Positions 26,686-35,112 of a stretch of DNA of 64,000 bases are shown here, piece after piece. The notes under the pieces were generated by a model that saw only the letters and a list, made by a program, of their open reading frames with translations, was not told the origin of the DNA and made no database searches. The position numbers and the translations under genes were made by a program. Source of the stretch: Halorubellus sp. JP-L1 (GTDB taxonomy: Archaea; Halobacteriota; Halobacteria; Halobacteriales; Natrialbaceae); the NCBI RefSeq assembly GCF_011440375.1, contig NZ_JAAOIR010000002.1, positions 1-64,000 on the forward strand, in the 5' to 3' direction. The stretch's first letter is position 1. Each line of letters opens with the position of its first letter.

Positions 26686-26931
26686 TCAGGGGACGAGTTG
26701 GTCGCCGTCGTCGTCGTAGACGCGGATGGCGTCGACGGGGCAGGCGCGCGCGGCGAACTTCGCGTCCAGTTCGGCGTCCTCTGGGACCTCGCGCACGAAC
26801 ACGCCGTCCTCGCGCTCGTCGCTCCCATCGAGCACGGCCTTGCCGGCGTCCTCGTCGCGTTCGAAGGCGTCCCACTCGGCGACGCACTGGAACATTCCGA
26901 TGCAGGTGTCGTAGTCGTACTCGACGCGCAT
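26686..26931 (-). CDS. Ferredoxin, single-cluster type
   Basis: An 81-aa ferredoxin-like electron carrier. The N-terminal cluster segment is YDYDTCIGMFQCVAE, with Cys residues 6 apart, and the third ligand lies in AARACPVDAI near the end. This pattern fits a [3Fe-4S] or [4Fe-4S] mono-cluster protein, not the plant-type [2Fe-2S] ferredoxin of haloarchaea. The acidic middle (FERDEDAGKAVLDGSDERED) is a typical haloarchaeal expansion. Redox partner unknown. Confidence 0.85.
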   Translation of the reverse strand: MRVEYDYDTCIGMFQCVAEWDAFERDEDAGKAVLDGSDEREDGVFVREVPEDAELDAKFAARACPVDAIRVYDDDGDQLVP

Positions 26932-27020
26932 GCGTCGAGGTTCGCGCGACCGGTGGAAAACCCTGACGCCCCGGGCGGGCGGCGTTAGCCGACGGCGAGG
27001 GCGGGAGTCGGGTGGGTCGG

Positions 27021-27299
27021 TCAGTCGGTGGCTTCGTGGACAGTCGCGTCGTCGCCGTCGGCGACGAGCCGTTCTTTGCGCGCTCGCGAGAACGTCTTGA
27101 TCTCGTGCTCGCGGGACATGGCTGCTGAGCGCGTGTCGTAGGACTCGACGTGGACGAGCGAGACGGGGGTGCGCCCGCGCGTGTACTTCGCGCCGTCGCC
27201 GGCGTCGTGCTCGTCGACGCGTCGGTCGACGTCGGTCGTGTACCCGGTGTAGTACGTCCCGTCGTCGCACTCGAGGACGTAGACGAAGTGACTGCTCAT
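27021..27299 (-). CDS. GIY-YIG nuclease-like protein (UPF0213 type)
   Basis: A 92-aa single GIY-YIG domain. The two halves of the motif read FVYVLEC and [17 protein letters not shown], with the catalytic Arg, then [12 protein letters not shown] and the Glu in SREHEIKTF. Such stand-alone proteins (YhbQ-like) may act in DNA repair, but the role is not settled. The start codon lies in a 17-bp tandem repeat, so copies of the first four codons recur upstream in other frames. Confidence 0.88.
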   Translation of the reverse strand: MSSHFVYVLECDDGTYYTGYTTDVDRRVDEHDAGDGAKYTRGRTPVSLVHVESYDTRSAAMSREHEIKTFSRARKERLVADGDDATVHEATD

Positions 27300-27352
27300 G
27301 GGTAGTGACTGCTCATGGATAGTGACTGCTCATGGATAGTGACTGCTCACGG
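27288..27352. repeat. 17-bp tandem repeat over the GIY-YIG start codon
   Basis: The unit gtgactgctcatggata starts at 27288, 27305, 27322 and 27339; the last copy is diverged. On the minus strand each of the first three units supplies an ATGAGCAGTCAC. As 17 is not a multiple of 3, only the copy with ATG at 27299 is in frame with the gene. There are no spacers. Confidence 0.9.
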
Positions 27353-27407
27353 GGCGTGATGTCTTGCGCGGATGCAAAGAGCCTTCGCGTGGTGAATCAC
27401 TGCGCGG

Positions 27408-27560
27408 TCAGGAATCGGGTGCCGCTCGGCGTCTGGATTCCTCGGCAATGCCGGCGTTCGCCGAGCAGTTCACGCACGCCAGGATCCGGCCGTGTTCGTC
27501 CGAGAACACGCGAGCGAAGCGTTCGGAGACGTGTGCGCCGCAGTTGTCACAGTCTGGCAT
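27408..27560 (-). CDS. Small zinc-finger protein (DUF7563-like)
   Basis: A 50-aa protein with two CxxC pairs: CDNC near residue 4 and CVNC near residue 30. Between them, AHVSERFARVFSDEHGRILA forms a short hairpin-like region, so one zinc ion is probably bound. Many haloarchaea carry such tiny zinc-finger proteins, mostly of unknown role. A clear TATA element lies about 57 bases upstream of the ATG, implying a leader of about 30 bases. Confidence 0.8.
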   Translation of the reverse strand: MPDCDNCGAHVSERFARVFSDEHGRILACVNCSANAGIAEESRRRAAPDS

Positions 27561-27612
27561 AGTGGGGGGACCGGCGTGGTTCGGGAGCCGGTAGCACGCT
27601 CTTGGTGATGTT

Positions 27613-27623
27613 CCTATAAATAC
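27613..27623 (-). promoter_or_regulatory. TATA box of the 50-aa zinc-finger gene
   Basis: The minus strand reads GTATTTATAGG. It stands out in the G+C-rich context and lies about 57 bases before the ATG at 27560, which implies a leadered transcript. Confidence 0.65.
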
Positions 27624-27696
27624 GCCCGGAACCAGGAGGCGTCGTTGGGAATCGGGAAAAGTTTCTTTGCGGATGCCGTGAAACTGGTCGGGGTCC

Positions 27697-28488
27697 TCAC
27701 GCGTCGTCCGTGCGAGGAGCGTCACCGTCTCGGGCCGCGCCGACGGCGCGAGCGACGAGCGCGGCCTGTGCGCCGGCGACGAAGCCCGCGTCGACGTTCA
27801 CGACCGAGAGTACCGTACAGGACTGGAGCATCCCGTCGAGCGCCGCCTCGCCCTCGCCACCGTGCCCGTAGCCGGTGGAGACGGGGAGGCCGACGACGGG
27901 CGCGTCGACGAGGCCGGCGACGACCGTCGGGAGCGCGCCCTCGCGGCCGGCGGCGACGACGAGCGCGTCCGCCGCGTCGAGCGCGTCGCGCGCGTCGAGG
28001 ACGCGGGCGATGCTGGCGACGCCGACGTCCGCGATCGTCTCGACGGTCGCGCCCATCTCGCGGGCGACGACCGCGGCCTCGCCGGCGGCTTCGGCGTCGC
28101 CGGTGCCGCCGGTGACGACGCCGACCGTCGCGGGGACCTCCGGCGGGTCGTAGTCGGCGGCGTGCACGACGACGAACCGCGCTCGGTCGTCGACCTCGAC
28201 GGTGGCGTCGGGGTGGGCGTCGGCGACGCGCTCGCGGACGGCGCTCGCGGCCGCGTCGCTCGCTCGCGTGACGAGCGCGCGCCCGGTGGTCTCGACGGCC
28301 GTCGCCGCGAGGTTCGCGACCTCGGTGGGCGTCTTCTCGTCGGCGAGTACGGCTTCGGGGACGCCGCGGCGTTGCTCGCGTGCGGCGTCGAACCGTCCGT
28401 CGTCGGTCGTGGCGTACCCGCGCAGTTCCGCTTCGGCGGCCGCCGGGGAGAGATCGCCGGCGGCGACGCGTTCCAGGACGTCTCGCAT
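27697..28488 (-). CDS. larB: LarB-type pyridinium-3,5-biscarboxylate mononucleotide synthase
   Basis: A 263-aa PurE-related carboxylase. In lactate racemase cofactor synthesis LarB carboxylates and hydrolyses nicotinate adenine dinucleotide. The N-terminal ~85 residues are helical (MRDVLERVAAGDLSPAAAEAEL...), and the PurE-like core follows: VGVVTGGTGD, EMGATVETIADVGVASI, and VVGLPVSTGYGHGGEGEAALDGMLQSC. The ATG at 28488 gives the usual family length; upstream in-frame sequence lacks similarity. LarC and LarE are not in this window, so the NPN nickel-cofactor pathway is assumed, not shown. Confidence 0.88.
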   Translation of the reverse strand: MRDVLERVAAGDLSPAAAEAELRGYATTDDGRFDAAREQRRGVPEAVLADEKTPTEVANLAATAVETTGRALVTRASDAAASAVRERVADAHPDATVEVDDRARFVVVHAADYDPPEVPATVGVVTGGTGDAEAAGEAAVVAREMGATVETIADVGVASIARVLDARDALDAADALVVAAGREGALPTVVAGLVDAPVVGLPVSTGYGHGGEGEAALDGMLQSCTVLSVVNVDAGFVAGAQAALVARAVGAARDGDAPRTDDA

Positions 28489-28723
28489 GGACGAGACTCC
28501 GTCCCGCACGCACACCAACCCGTCGCTCCCGTCCACCGCGTCGCGCTCGCGAGCCAGCCGCTGAGCGAGTCGCGCGCGAGTCGCCGCGGGCGCCGACGCT
28601 CGCCGTCTCGACGACGGCGCCGCCCCCAGTAACGTGATCCCACCAAAACTTGTCGGTCTCGGACGCACCAGACACACCCCGAGACGCGCTCTCGCGCCCG
28701 TCTGACGGCGCTAACTGGAAACT

Positions 28724-28732
28724 ATTATAAAG
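28724..28732 (+). promoter_or_regulatory. TATA box of the histone-fold gene
   Basis: attataaag lies about 28 bases before the ATG at 28756. It supports that start over the ATG at 28738 and a leaderless, probably strong transcript. Confidence 0.7.
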
Positions 28733-28755
28733 GGGGCATGGGTATGGCCGCTTGT

Positions 28756-28923
28756 ATGGCAGACCTCATCGTCAAGGCAGCCGTGAAGGAACAGCTCGAG
28801 GGTAAGAACGTTGCGTCCGACTTCTACGACGCACTCGACGAGGAAGTCGAGGAGCTCCTCGAGGACGCCGCCCGCCGCGCCGAAGCGAACGACCGGAAGA
28901 CGGTCCAGCCGCGCGACCTCTAA
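28756..28923 (+). CDS. Short histone-fold protein (DUF1931-like)
   Basis: A 55-aa protein. Its long central helix (SDFYDALDEEVEELLEDAARRAEAND) followed by RKTVQPRDL matches the alpha2-loop-alpha3 part of archaeal histones and DUF1931 proteins, where the R-[KT]-V-x-P-x-D turn is characteristic. The N-terminal helix is short. It is strongly acidic, so direct DNA wrapping is doubtful; a role in protein interaction or nucleoid stress response is inference. It is monocistronic, with its own TATA box and a hairpin terminator. Confidence 0.85.
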   Translation: MADLIVKAAVKEQLEGKNVASDFYDALDEEVEELLEDAARRAEANDRKTVQPRDL

Positions 28924-28952
28924 ACTCGGTTCGAACCGACTTCTCGACGAGG

Positions 28953-28971
28953 GGTGACCGCGGTGGTCACC
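28953..28971 (+). terminator. Hairpin after the histone-fold gene
   Basis: Perfect inverted repeat GGTGACC (28953-28959) and GGTCACC (28965-28971) with a 5-base loop, 30 bases after the stop codon. It is a plausible terminator or RNA-end protector. Confidence 0.45.
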
Positions 28972-29000
28972 GCTCGGCTTTCAGTACCCGACAGCCACGG

Positions 29001-29027
29001 CCCCGTCCGTCGACGTCGACGACGGGG
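29001..29027 (-). terminator. Hairpin after rpiA
   Basis: Arms CCCCGTC (29001-29007) and GACGGGG (29021-29027) flank a self-complementary GTCGAC-rich centre. It lies about 50 bases past the minus-strand rpiA stop and separates it from the convergent histone-fold gene. Confidence 0.4.
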
Positions 29028-29076
29028 TCGTGGGGGCTCCGCAATCGCCGCGGACGTCGCGAGCGACGGCGTCGGT

Positions 29077-29838
29077 TCAGCTCCCGTCGTCGTGGACGTC
29101 GACGCCGTCGTCGGTGCCGACGTGGACGGAGTGGGCGAGGTCGACGAACAGGCCGTGCTCGACGACGCCGGGCGTCGCGGAGAGCGCGCTGGCGAGCGCG
29201 GCGGGGTCGTCGACGGCGTCGAACGCGCAGTCGAGGACGAGGTTCCCGTTGTCGGTGACGACCGGACCGTCCTTCCGGTCGGCGCGCCGGAGTTCGGGGT
29301 CGCCGCCGCGGTCGCGGACGGCGGCCGCGACGACGGTCCGCGCCGCCGGCAGCACCTCGACGGGGATCGGGACGGAGACGGCGTCGGCGACCTTCGAGGG
29401 GTCGGCGACGACGTGGAACTCGTCGGCCGCGGCGTCGACGAGCTTCTCGCGGGCGTGCGCCGCCCCGCCGCCCTTCACCAGGACGACGTCGGCCGCGCCC
29501 GTCGCATCCGCCGCGTCCGGTGCGTCGTCGGCCTCGACGCCACCGGCTCCGCCGACGCCGACGACCTGGTCCGCGCCGTCGATGGCGACGTCCACGCCGT
29601 CGACGTCCGCGAGGTCGACGAGCGGGACGCCGACGTCGCGAGCGAGTTCGCGGGCCGCGAACGACGTCGGGACGCCGCGAACGTCCAGGCCGGCGTCGAC
29701 GCGCTCGCCGAGTTCGCGGATGGCGTGCGCGGCCGTCGATCCCGTCCCGAGGCCGACGACCATGCCGTCCGCGACGTGCTCGACGGCGCTCTCGGCGGCG
29801 CGGCGCTTCTGGTCCTCGCTGCCACCGGTCTGCTTCAT
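29077..29838 (-). CDS. rpiA: Ribose-5-phosphate isomerase A
   Basis: A 253-aa isomerase converting ribose-5-phosphate to ribulose-5-phosphate for nucleotide synthesis. Family motifs: [10 protein letters not shown] (phosphate loop), IDGADQV with catalytic Asp, [14 protein letters not shown] containing the catalytic Glu, and DNGNLVLDC near the C-terminus. A short insertion rich in Ala and Asp ([18 protein letters not shown]) sits between the last two core motifs and looks like a halophilic loop. The upstream 109 bases are shared with the divergent ABC-exporter operon. Confidence 0.95.
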   Translation of the reverse strand: MKQTGGSEDQKRRAAESAVEHVADGMVVGLGTGSTAAHAIRELGERVDAGLDVRGVPTSFAARELARDVGVPLVDLADVDGVDVAIDGADQVVGVGGAGGVEADDAPDAADATGAADVVLVKGGGAAHAREKLVDAAADEFHVVADPSKVADAVSVPIPVEVLPAARTVVAAAVRDRGGDPELRRADRKDGPVVTDNGNLVLDCAFDAVDDPAALASALSATPGVVEHGLFVDLAHSVHVGTDDGVDVHDDGS

Positions 29839-29947
29839 CGTCCACACGCTCGACCGGCCAGAAGTTAGGCCGTTCGGTCCCCAATGGCTCCCTGCGAGCG
29901 CACCGTCGGGTACGGCATTGATACGTCTCGACGACGTACGTGAACGC

Positions 29948-30763
29948 GTGACAAGCGGTTCGAGCGGCGAGGACGCAGCGAGCAGCGAGGACGCAGCGAG
30001 CACGTCGGTCGACGACGCGCCGGCCGCGAGCGCTGACGCGAAGGAGACGACGGACGCGAGCGGGGCGGCGGACGCGGCCGTGGCGCTCGCGGACGCTCGG
30101 AAGACCTACCAGCTCGGCGAGCCCGTCCACGCGCTCGACGGCGTCACCATCGACGTCCCGCGAGGGTCGTACACGGCGGTCATGGGGCCGTCGGGGTCGG
30201 GGAAGTCGACGCTGATGAACCTCGTCGGCTGTCTGGACACGGCGACGTCCGGGCGCGTGTTCGTCGACGGCGAGGACGTCGGTGCGATGAGCGACCGCGA
30301 GCGAACGCGTCTGCGCGGGGAGAAGGTCGGATTCGTGTTCCAGACGTTCAACCTCATGCCGCGACTCACGGCCCTGGAGAACGTCGCGCTGCCGCTCGTG
30401 TTCCGCGGCGTCGACCGCGACGAGCGCCAGGCGCGCGCGGCCGACATCCTCGACCGCGTCGGCCTCGGCGACCGCCTCGAACACGCGCCCAACGAGCTCT
30501 CGGGCGGGCAACGCCAGCGCGTCGCCATCGCGCGAGCGCTCGTGAACGACCCCGCGATCCTGCTCGCGGACGAACCGACGGGGAACCTCGACTCGGAGAC
30601 GGGCGCGAACATCCTCGACCTCTTCGACGAGCTGCACGCGGAGGGGAACACGATCGTCATGGTCACCCACGAGCGCCACGTCGCGGAGCGCGCCGAGCGC
30701 GTCGTCCACCTGCTCGACGGACAGATCGAGCGCGTCGAGGAACTACCGGGTGAGTCGGCGTGA
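29948..30763 (+). CDS. ABC exporter ATPase, MacB/LolD type
   Basis: A 271-aa ATPase of the MacB-like class. An acidic N-terminal tail (~1-45) precedes Walker [11 protein letters not shown]-loop VFQTFNL, signature LSGGQRQR, and Walker [13 protein letters not shown]. The GTG at 29948 is chosen: 'ttgatacg' (~29916-29924) lies about 28 bases upstream, and no better ATG precedes the conserved region. The gene pairs with the permease that follows after 43 bases. The last five codons and stop are echoed at 30795-30810. Confidence 0.9.
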   Translation: MTSGSSGEDAASSEDAASTSVDDAPAASADAKETTDASGAADAAVALADARKTYQLGEPVHALDGVTIDVPRGSYTAVMGPSGSGKSTLMNLVGCLDTATSGRVFVDGEDVGAMSDRERTRLRGEKVGFVFQTFNLMPRLTALENVALPLVFRGVDRDERQARAADILDRVGLGDRLEHAPNELSGGQRQRVAIARALVNDPAILLADEPTGNLDSETGANILDLFDELHAEGNTIVMVTHERHVAERAERVVHLLDGQIERVEELPGESA

Positions 30764-30810
30764 GGTCCCGAGCGACGAGGTCGGAGCCAGTGGCGGGTGA
30801 GTCGTCGTGA
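30748..30810 (+). repeat. Direct repeat of the ATPase stop region at the permease start
   Basis: gggtgagtcggcgtga (30748-30763), the end of the ATPase gene, recurs as gggtgagtcgtcgtga at 30795-30810, an offset of 47 bases and 15/16 identity. The second copy supplies the GTG start (30807) of the permease gene. Confidence 0.8.
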
Positions 30811-32042
30811 AGTTCCGGACGACGGTGGCGATGTCGTGGCGCGCGATCCGCGCGCACAAGCTCAGGTCGACGCTGACGACGCTCGGCGTGGTCATCGGCG
30901 TCGCGGCGGTCTTGACGTTCGTCATCCTCGGCGCGAGCCTGCAGGCGGGCGTCATCGGCGACGTGAGCCCGGACGACCGCGAGAACGTCTACGGGTGGGC
31001 GGCACCACCGGATACGAACGGCGGCCCCGGTGCGGGCGCACAGCCGGTGTTCACGCCGCGGGACCTGGAGCGGATCGAGCAAGAGCCGGCGGTCGAGGCG
31101 GCGTACGGCTTCCAGCCGGTGCCGACGCAGACGCTGTCCGCGCGCAACGAGACGGTGCCGCGCGGGAGCGGCGTGTACGCGACCGGGCCGGCGTATGTCG
31201 ACGCCGAGGACGTCGCGCAGGGCCGGCAGTTCCGCGCGGGCGAACGCGAGGCGGTCCTGAACCCGGCGGCGGCGGCGCTGTTCGACCCGAACCTCTCGAT
31301 CGGGGACGAGATCGCGATCCAGGTGCCGGTCGTCGGGACGGTGAACGCGACCGTCGTCGGCATCACCGAGGACGCCGAGTCGCGGAGTCCGTTCGAGGGA
31401 TTCAATCCCGAACCGCGCGTGTACGTGCCGACGGACCCGTACGTGACCGACGTCACGCAAGCCGACCGCACGCGGTTCTCGCTCGTCGTCGTCGAGGCGA
31501 CCGACCAGGGGAGCGTCGACGACGCACGAGACCAGGCGCTCGCGTACCTGAACAGCTCCGAGAGCGACGCCGCCGGGTTCGGCGACGAGGATCTCGCATT
31601 CAACTTCCAGACGAGCCTGGAGCTGCTCGACCAGTTCCAGGAGCTGTTCGACGTCCTCCAGAACTTCGTCGTCGGCGTCGCCGGCATCTCGCTACTCGTC
31701 GGCTCCATCGGGATCGCGAACATCATGCTCGTCTCCGTCACCGAACGCACCCGCGAGATCGGGATCATGAAGGCCGTCGGCGCCCAGCGCCGGGACATCC
31801 TCCAGCTGTTCATCGTGGAGGCGGTCGTCCTCGGCGTCGTCGGCTCCATCCTCGGCCTCGTCCTCGGCCTCGTCGCAGGGTACGGCGTCGCCCAACTCGT
31901 CGGCCTCGAGCAGCTCGTCGTCCCCTGGGAGTGGGGCGCGATCGCGGTCGTCGTCGGCATCGCCGTCGGCGTCCTCGCCGGCCTCTACCCCGCGTACAAC
32001 GCCTCCAAGACCGACCCAATAGACGCACTGCGGTACGAGTGA
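30807..32042 (+). CDS. MacB/FtsX-type ABC exporter permease
   Basis: A 411-aa permease. An N-terminal helix (~18-45, LRSTLTTLGVVIGVAAVLTFVILGASL) is followed by a large external MacB_PCD-type domain (~46-290) and three C-terminal FtsX helices (~295-318, 340-366, 377-400). The cytoplasmic loop TERTREIGIMKAVGAQRRDI is the ATPase-coupling motif. It works with the ATPase upstream; whether it exports a lipopeptide, drug or acts mechanically is unknown. The start is GTG at 30807, inside a repeat of the previous gene's stop region. The 3' end is also tandemly repeated. Confidence 0.9.
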   Translation: MKFRTTVAMSWRAIRAHKLRSTLTTLGVVIGVAAVLTFVILGASLQAGVIGDVSPDDRENVYGWAAPPDTNGGPGAGAQPVFTPRDLERIEQEPAVEAAYGFQPVPTQTLSARNETVPRGSGVYATGPAYVDAEDVAQGRQFRAGEREAVLNPAAAALFDPNLSIGDEIAIQVPVVGTVNATVVGITEDAESRSPFEGFNPEPRVYVPTDPYVTDVTQADRTRFSLVVVEATDQGSVDDARDQALAYLNSSESDAAGFGDEDLAFNFQTSLELLDQFQELFDVLQNFVVGVAGISLLVGSIGIANIMLVSVTERTREIGIMKAVGAQRRDILQLFIVEAVVLGVVGSILGLVLGLVAGYGVAQLVGLEQLVVPWEWGAIAVVVGIAVGVLAGLYPAYNASKTDPIDALRYE

Positions 32043-32110
32043 GCAATCGGTTCGATCGACGGACTGCGGTACGAGTGAGCGGCCGATTCGATCGACGGAC
32101 TGCGGTACGA
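32026..32110 (+). repeat. 36-bp tandem repeat of the permease gene end
   Basis: The segment with the last codons and stop of the permease (actgcggtacgagtga from 32027) recurs at 32063 and, losing the stop, at 32099. The period is 36 bases. The first echo keeps the same TGA; the second reads cgagcc. The downstream part of the unit (gttcgatcga/gattcgatcga) is also repeated. Confidence 0.9.
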
Positions 32111-32186
32111 GCCGGTGGCGGGTCGCGCCCGGGACGCCCGTACCGCTTGGGCCAAAGATAAGACGGTTCGGGTGCTATTCTCTACC

Positions 32187-32372
32187 ATGGTCATTCCAGG
32201 CTACGATCTCGACGACCTCGACGAGAACCTCCGCGAACGCATCGACGAACAGAAACTCGACGACGTCCTCGACGACGAGGACCGCGCTCGCCTCGAGTCC
32301 GGCGAGAGTCTACTCGACGTCCTCGACGACGAGGACATCGACCGCGTCACCGCCCCGAAAGAATCGAACTGA
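32187..32372 (+). CDS. Small acidic protein of unknown function
   Basis: A 61-aa very acidic protein with two similar blocks, LDDVLDDED and LLDVLDDED, which look like a short internal repeat of helix-forming sequence. No family is recognised. 'aaagataag' (~32153-32161) stands about 30 bases upstream of the ATG, a leaderless promoter pattern, so the gene is likely expressed. There are no cysteines or membrane segments. Confidence 0.7.
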   Translation: MVIPGYDLDDLDENLRERIDEQKLDDVLDDEDRARLESGESLLDVLDDEDIDRVTAPKESN

Positions 32373-32439
32373 CCGCGCGCCGAACGCGCCGCCCTGCGGT
32401 CGCGGGAGTCCCGGGACGAGTTTGCGGCCGTGAGGGTCG

Positions 32440-33420
32440 CTACTCGCCCGCGGCCATGCCTTCCTCGCCGCCGAGGACGCGCGGTTCGATGTACACCGTC
32501 TTCACGGACGACTCCATCGTCTTCAGCTTCGACTCGATCGCGGTGATGGCGTCGTCGATCTCCTCGGTGTCCATGCTCGGGTCGAACGCGACGTCGGCGG
32601 TGACGACGAGCTTCTGCGGCCCGAAGAACACCGTCCGGAAGTCAGCGACGTTCTCCACGCCGTCCCAGTTCGCGACGGCGTCGCGGAGCGGCGTCTCCGC
32701 GTCCTCGGGGAGGCTCTCGCCGAGGATGAGGCGCTTGTTCTCCCACGCGAGCAAGATCGCGAACCCCATCAGGAGCAGGCCGATGACGAACGCCGACGCC
32801 GCGTCGTAGACCGGGTTCTCCGTCACGCGCGAGGCGTACACGCCGGCGAGCGCGATGCCGGCGCCGGCCCCCGCGATCGTGTCCTCCGTGAGCGCCGTGA
32901 GCGTCGTGATGTCGCTCGACTTCCGGAACGCCTCCCAGATGGACGTCCAGCCGTTCCGGTCCATCTGTATCTTGATGGCCTTGTACGCCTTCGCGAACGC
33001 CCACGCCTCGAAGACGATCGCGCCGATCAGGACCGTGTAGTTCACCCACACGTTCGGGATCTCCGCCGCGACGACCGGGAGCGTCACCGTCCCCGTGGAG
33101 ACGGGCTCGGGGTGCTGGAGTGCGTGCAGGCCGTGGTTCGCGGACTCCCAGCCCGCGATCCCGAACAGCATCACGGACACGAGGAGCGCGTAGAAGAACT
33201 GCGCCTTCCCGTACCCGAATGGGTGACTCCGGGAGGCTTCTCGTCCACCGTACTTGATTCCGACGAGGAGGAACACCTGGTTCCCGGTGTCCGAGATGGA
33301 GTGATACACTTCCGAGAGCATCGCGGGACTGCCCGTCAGCAGGTAGCCGACGAACTTCATGATCGCGATGGAGCCGTTCGCGACGAGTGCCGCGAGGACG
33401 ACGCTGGTACTGGAGGCCAT
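32440..33420 (-). CDS. Cation diffusion facilitator transporter
   Basis: A 326-aa metal exporter of the CDF family. Six hydrophobic segments lie within ~5-235. Metal-site motifs: HSISDTGNQ in helix 2 (H-x3-D) and TALTEDTIAGAG in helix 5, where Glu-Asp replaces the usual His-x3-Asp, a pattern reminiscent of the SLC30A9-like branch. The loop SHPFGYGKAQFFYALL is conserved. The C-terminal ~85 residues form the cytoplasmic dimerisation domain. Zn2+, Mn2+ or Fe2+ are possible substrates; sequence does not decide. Confidence 0.9.
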   Translation of the reverse strand: MASSTSVVLAALVANGSIAIMKFVGYLLTGSPAMLSEVYHSISDTGNQVFLLVGIKYGGREASRSHPFGYGKAQFFYALLVSVMLFGIAGWESANHGLHALQHPEPVSTGTVTLPVVAAEIPNVWVNYTVLIGAIVFEAWAFAKAYKAIKIQMDRNGWTSIWEAFRKSSDITTLTALTEDTIAGAGAGIALAGVYASRVTENPVYDAASAFVIGLLLMGFAILLAWENKRLILGESLPEDAETPLRDAVANWDGVENVADFRTVFFGPQKLVVTADVAFDPSMDTEEIDDAITAIESKLKTMESSVKTVYIEPRVLGGEEGMAAGE

Positions 33421-33493
33421 CTATTCGTTCTGTCACGGGCCCGCGTCGACAAAAGCTGTTTCCGTATCGGCTCACCTCGCGCCCGGGACCGCT

Positions 33494-33549
33494 GGTCGCC
33501 AGTCGTCGGTCGCCATGCGCCGTTCGCCAAGCGCCGGTCGCCAGGTACA
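33494..33549. repeat. Degenerate 14-bp tandem repeat
   Basis: The core ggtcgcca or gttcgcca recurs at 33494, 33508, 33522 and 33536, exactly every 14 bases. It fills the gap just downstream of the minus-strand HTH gene and upstream of the CDF gene. Confidence 0.6.
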
Positions 33550-33568
33550 GATCGCGCCGCAGAGTCGC

Positions 33569-34222
33569 TCAGGCGGGCGCGTACGTCCAGACGCCGTCGC
33601 CGCCGTCGACGGGCGCGTCCACGCCCGGGAGCGTGCGAAGGCGCGGTCGAACGCACTCCCACCAGTTCTCCCGGTCGTCGTAGCCCGCGCTGTGGCCGGG
33701 GTAGACCGCGTCGACGATGGCGGCGTCGGTCGCCGCGCCCTGCTCGACGAGGTACTCCCACGCGCTCCGGATGGCGTCGCGCCGCCAGTCCTGCATCATC
33801 TCGCTCACGCCGGGAACGTCGAGTTCGGCGATGGCGTCCGCGACGGCGTCCGTGCGGTCGGCGTCCGGCGACCCGGACGCGAGCCGTTCGACGTGCGCGG
33901 TCGCCGGCAGGTACCACGCGTGCACGGACGCGCTCTCGGACGCAAGCGTCTTCTCGGCGAGGTCGCCGTCGGCGACGAGCGCGTCGAGCGCGTCGACCGC
34001 GCGCTCGCGCTCGAGTCCGGTCTCGGCGACGACCTCCCGGAGCGTTCGCGGGGCCGCGTCGACGAACGTCCCCGCGACCGCGTCGCGGTCGACGACCGCT
34101 GGCCGGCCGCCGCCGCTGTCGGCGTCGGTAGCGTCGGCGTCGGTGGCGTCGGCATCGTCACCGGCGGCGTCGCCGCCGTCGACGACGGCCGGCGCCTCGT
34201 CTCGTTCGCGCTCCTGGGACAT
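33569..34222 (-). CDS. Winged-helix-like haloarchaeal protein
   Basis: A 217-aa protein. After a disordered Asp/Ala-rich N-terminus (~1-42), residues ~45-105 look like a winged helix (TLREVVAETGLERERAVDALDALVADGDL). A second domain (~125-217) has MQDWRRDAIRSAWEYLVEQGAATDAAIVDAVYP and ends with NWWECVRPRLRTLPGV. I know this as an architecture of unnamed haloarchaeal proteins, with no function established. DNA binding is inferred. The ATG at 34222 gives a start just before the acidic tail. Confidence 0.75.
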   Translation of the reverse strand: MSQERERDEAPAVVDGGDAAGDDADATDADATDADSGGGRPAVVDRDAVAGTFVDAAPRTLREVVAETGLERERAVDALDALVADGDLAEKTLASESASVHAWYLPATAHVERLASGSPDADRTDAVADAIAELDVPGVSEMMQDWRRDAIRSAWEYLVEQGAATDAAIVDAVYPGHSAGYDDRENWWECVRPRLRTLPGVDAPVDGGDGVWTYAPA

Positions 34223-34283
34223 GCGCCGGACTTGGCGGGCCGGCCCCAAGGTCCTTTCCCACGCTCGCCCGACACCGCCGGTG

Positions 34284-34378
34284 ACACGGTGTCGCGTCGC
34301 CTTGTCGTCTGGTCGCTGCGTCGTCGGATCGCCGCGTCGCCGCGTCGTCGGGTCGCTGCGTCGTCACGTCGAAAGACT
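34284..34378. repeat. Degenerate gtcg-rich short repeats
   Basis: Variants of 'ggtcgctgcgtcgtc' and 'gatcgccgcgtcgcc' recur through this stretch between the divergent HTH and phosphoesterase genes. They form an imperfect 10-17-base array. No function is seen. Confidence 0.5.
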
Positions 34379-34405
34379 CGACCGGCGGCGACGCGAAGAC
34401 GGGGT

Positions 34406-34942
34406 ATGCTCGTCGTCGTCTCGGACTCGCATCGCGAGACCGGTACCGGACTGGACGGACGGACGCTCGCCGCGGTCAGGGAAGCGAACGTGGTCGCTCA
34501 CGCCGGCGACTTCGTTACCGCCGACGCCCTGGACGCGTTCCAGGACGCCGCGTCGCGACTGTACGCCGTCTGCGGGAACGCTGACCGGCCCGCGGTCCGC
34601 GAGCGTCTGCCGACGGCACGCTCGTTCGTATACGAGGGCGCGACCGTCGCGATGACGCATCGCCAGCAGGGCGGTGCGATGGGCCTGGAGCTGTTCGGGC
34701 GCGAGCGGGACGCGGACGTCGTCGTCTCCGGGCACACGCATCGCCCCCGCGTCACGCGGACGGAGACGCTGACGCTCCTGAACCCGGGGAGTCACGCGGA
34801 CCCGCGCGGGAACCGCCGCGGGCACGCGGAACTGGAGCGAGTCGCGGACGGCCTCGACGGCCGTCTGGTGTCGCCCGACGGCACCGTCGCGGAGACGTTC
34901 CACGTCCCAGCCGCCGACATCGGCGACGTCGACGACTCCTGA
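34406..34942 (+). CDS. YfcE/Vps29-type metallophosphoesterase
   Basis: A 178-aa calcineurin-like phosphoesterase. Metal-binding blocks in order: VVSDSHRE (D-x-H), VAHAGDFV (GD), VCGNADRP (GN[HA]D variant, as in YfcE-like proteins), MTHRQQGG, and VVSGHTHRP with the GHTH block. This set predicts an active di-metal phosphodiesterase. The substrate is unknown; homologues hydrolyse model phosphodiesters. It is followed by a long G-rich gap. Confidence 0.92.
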   Translation: MLVVVSDSHRETGTGLDGRTLAAVREANVVAHAGDFVTADALDAFQDAASRLYAVCGNADRPAVRERLPTARSFVYEGATVAMTHRQQGGAMGLELFGRERDADVVVSGHTHRPRVTRTETLTLLNPGSHADPRGNRRGHAELERVADGLDGRLVSPDGTVAETFHVPAADIGDVDDS

Positions 34943-35112
34943 CCGCTGGCACTCGAAGAACGCCACCGCTGCTGCGCGCCAGGCTGTGTCGCGGGGATCG
35001 TCGCGGATGGAGAGTGGACTGTGTCGAGGGATCGTCGCGGAAGGGTAGGGGGTGGAGGCGTCGCGGTGGAGGGCAACGGCCTCGGTGGCAGGGGGCGTCG
35101 GCGTTCGGGGAG

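Noticed and set aside
28489-28677. N-terminal extension of LarB
   Set aside because: Upstream in-frame residues are Arg/Ala-rich with no homology, and the shorter start gives the family length.
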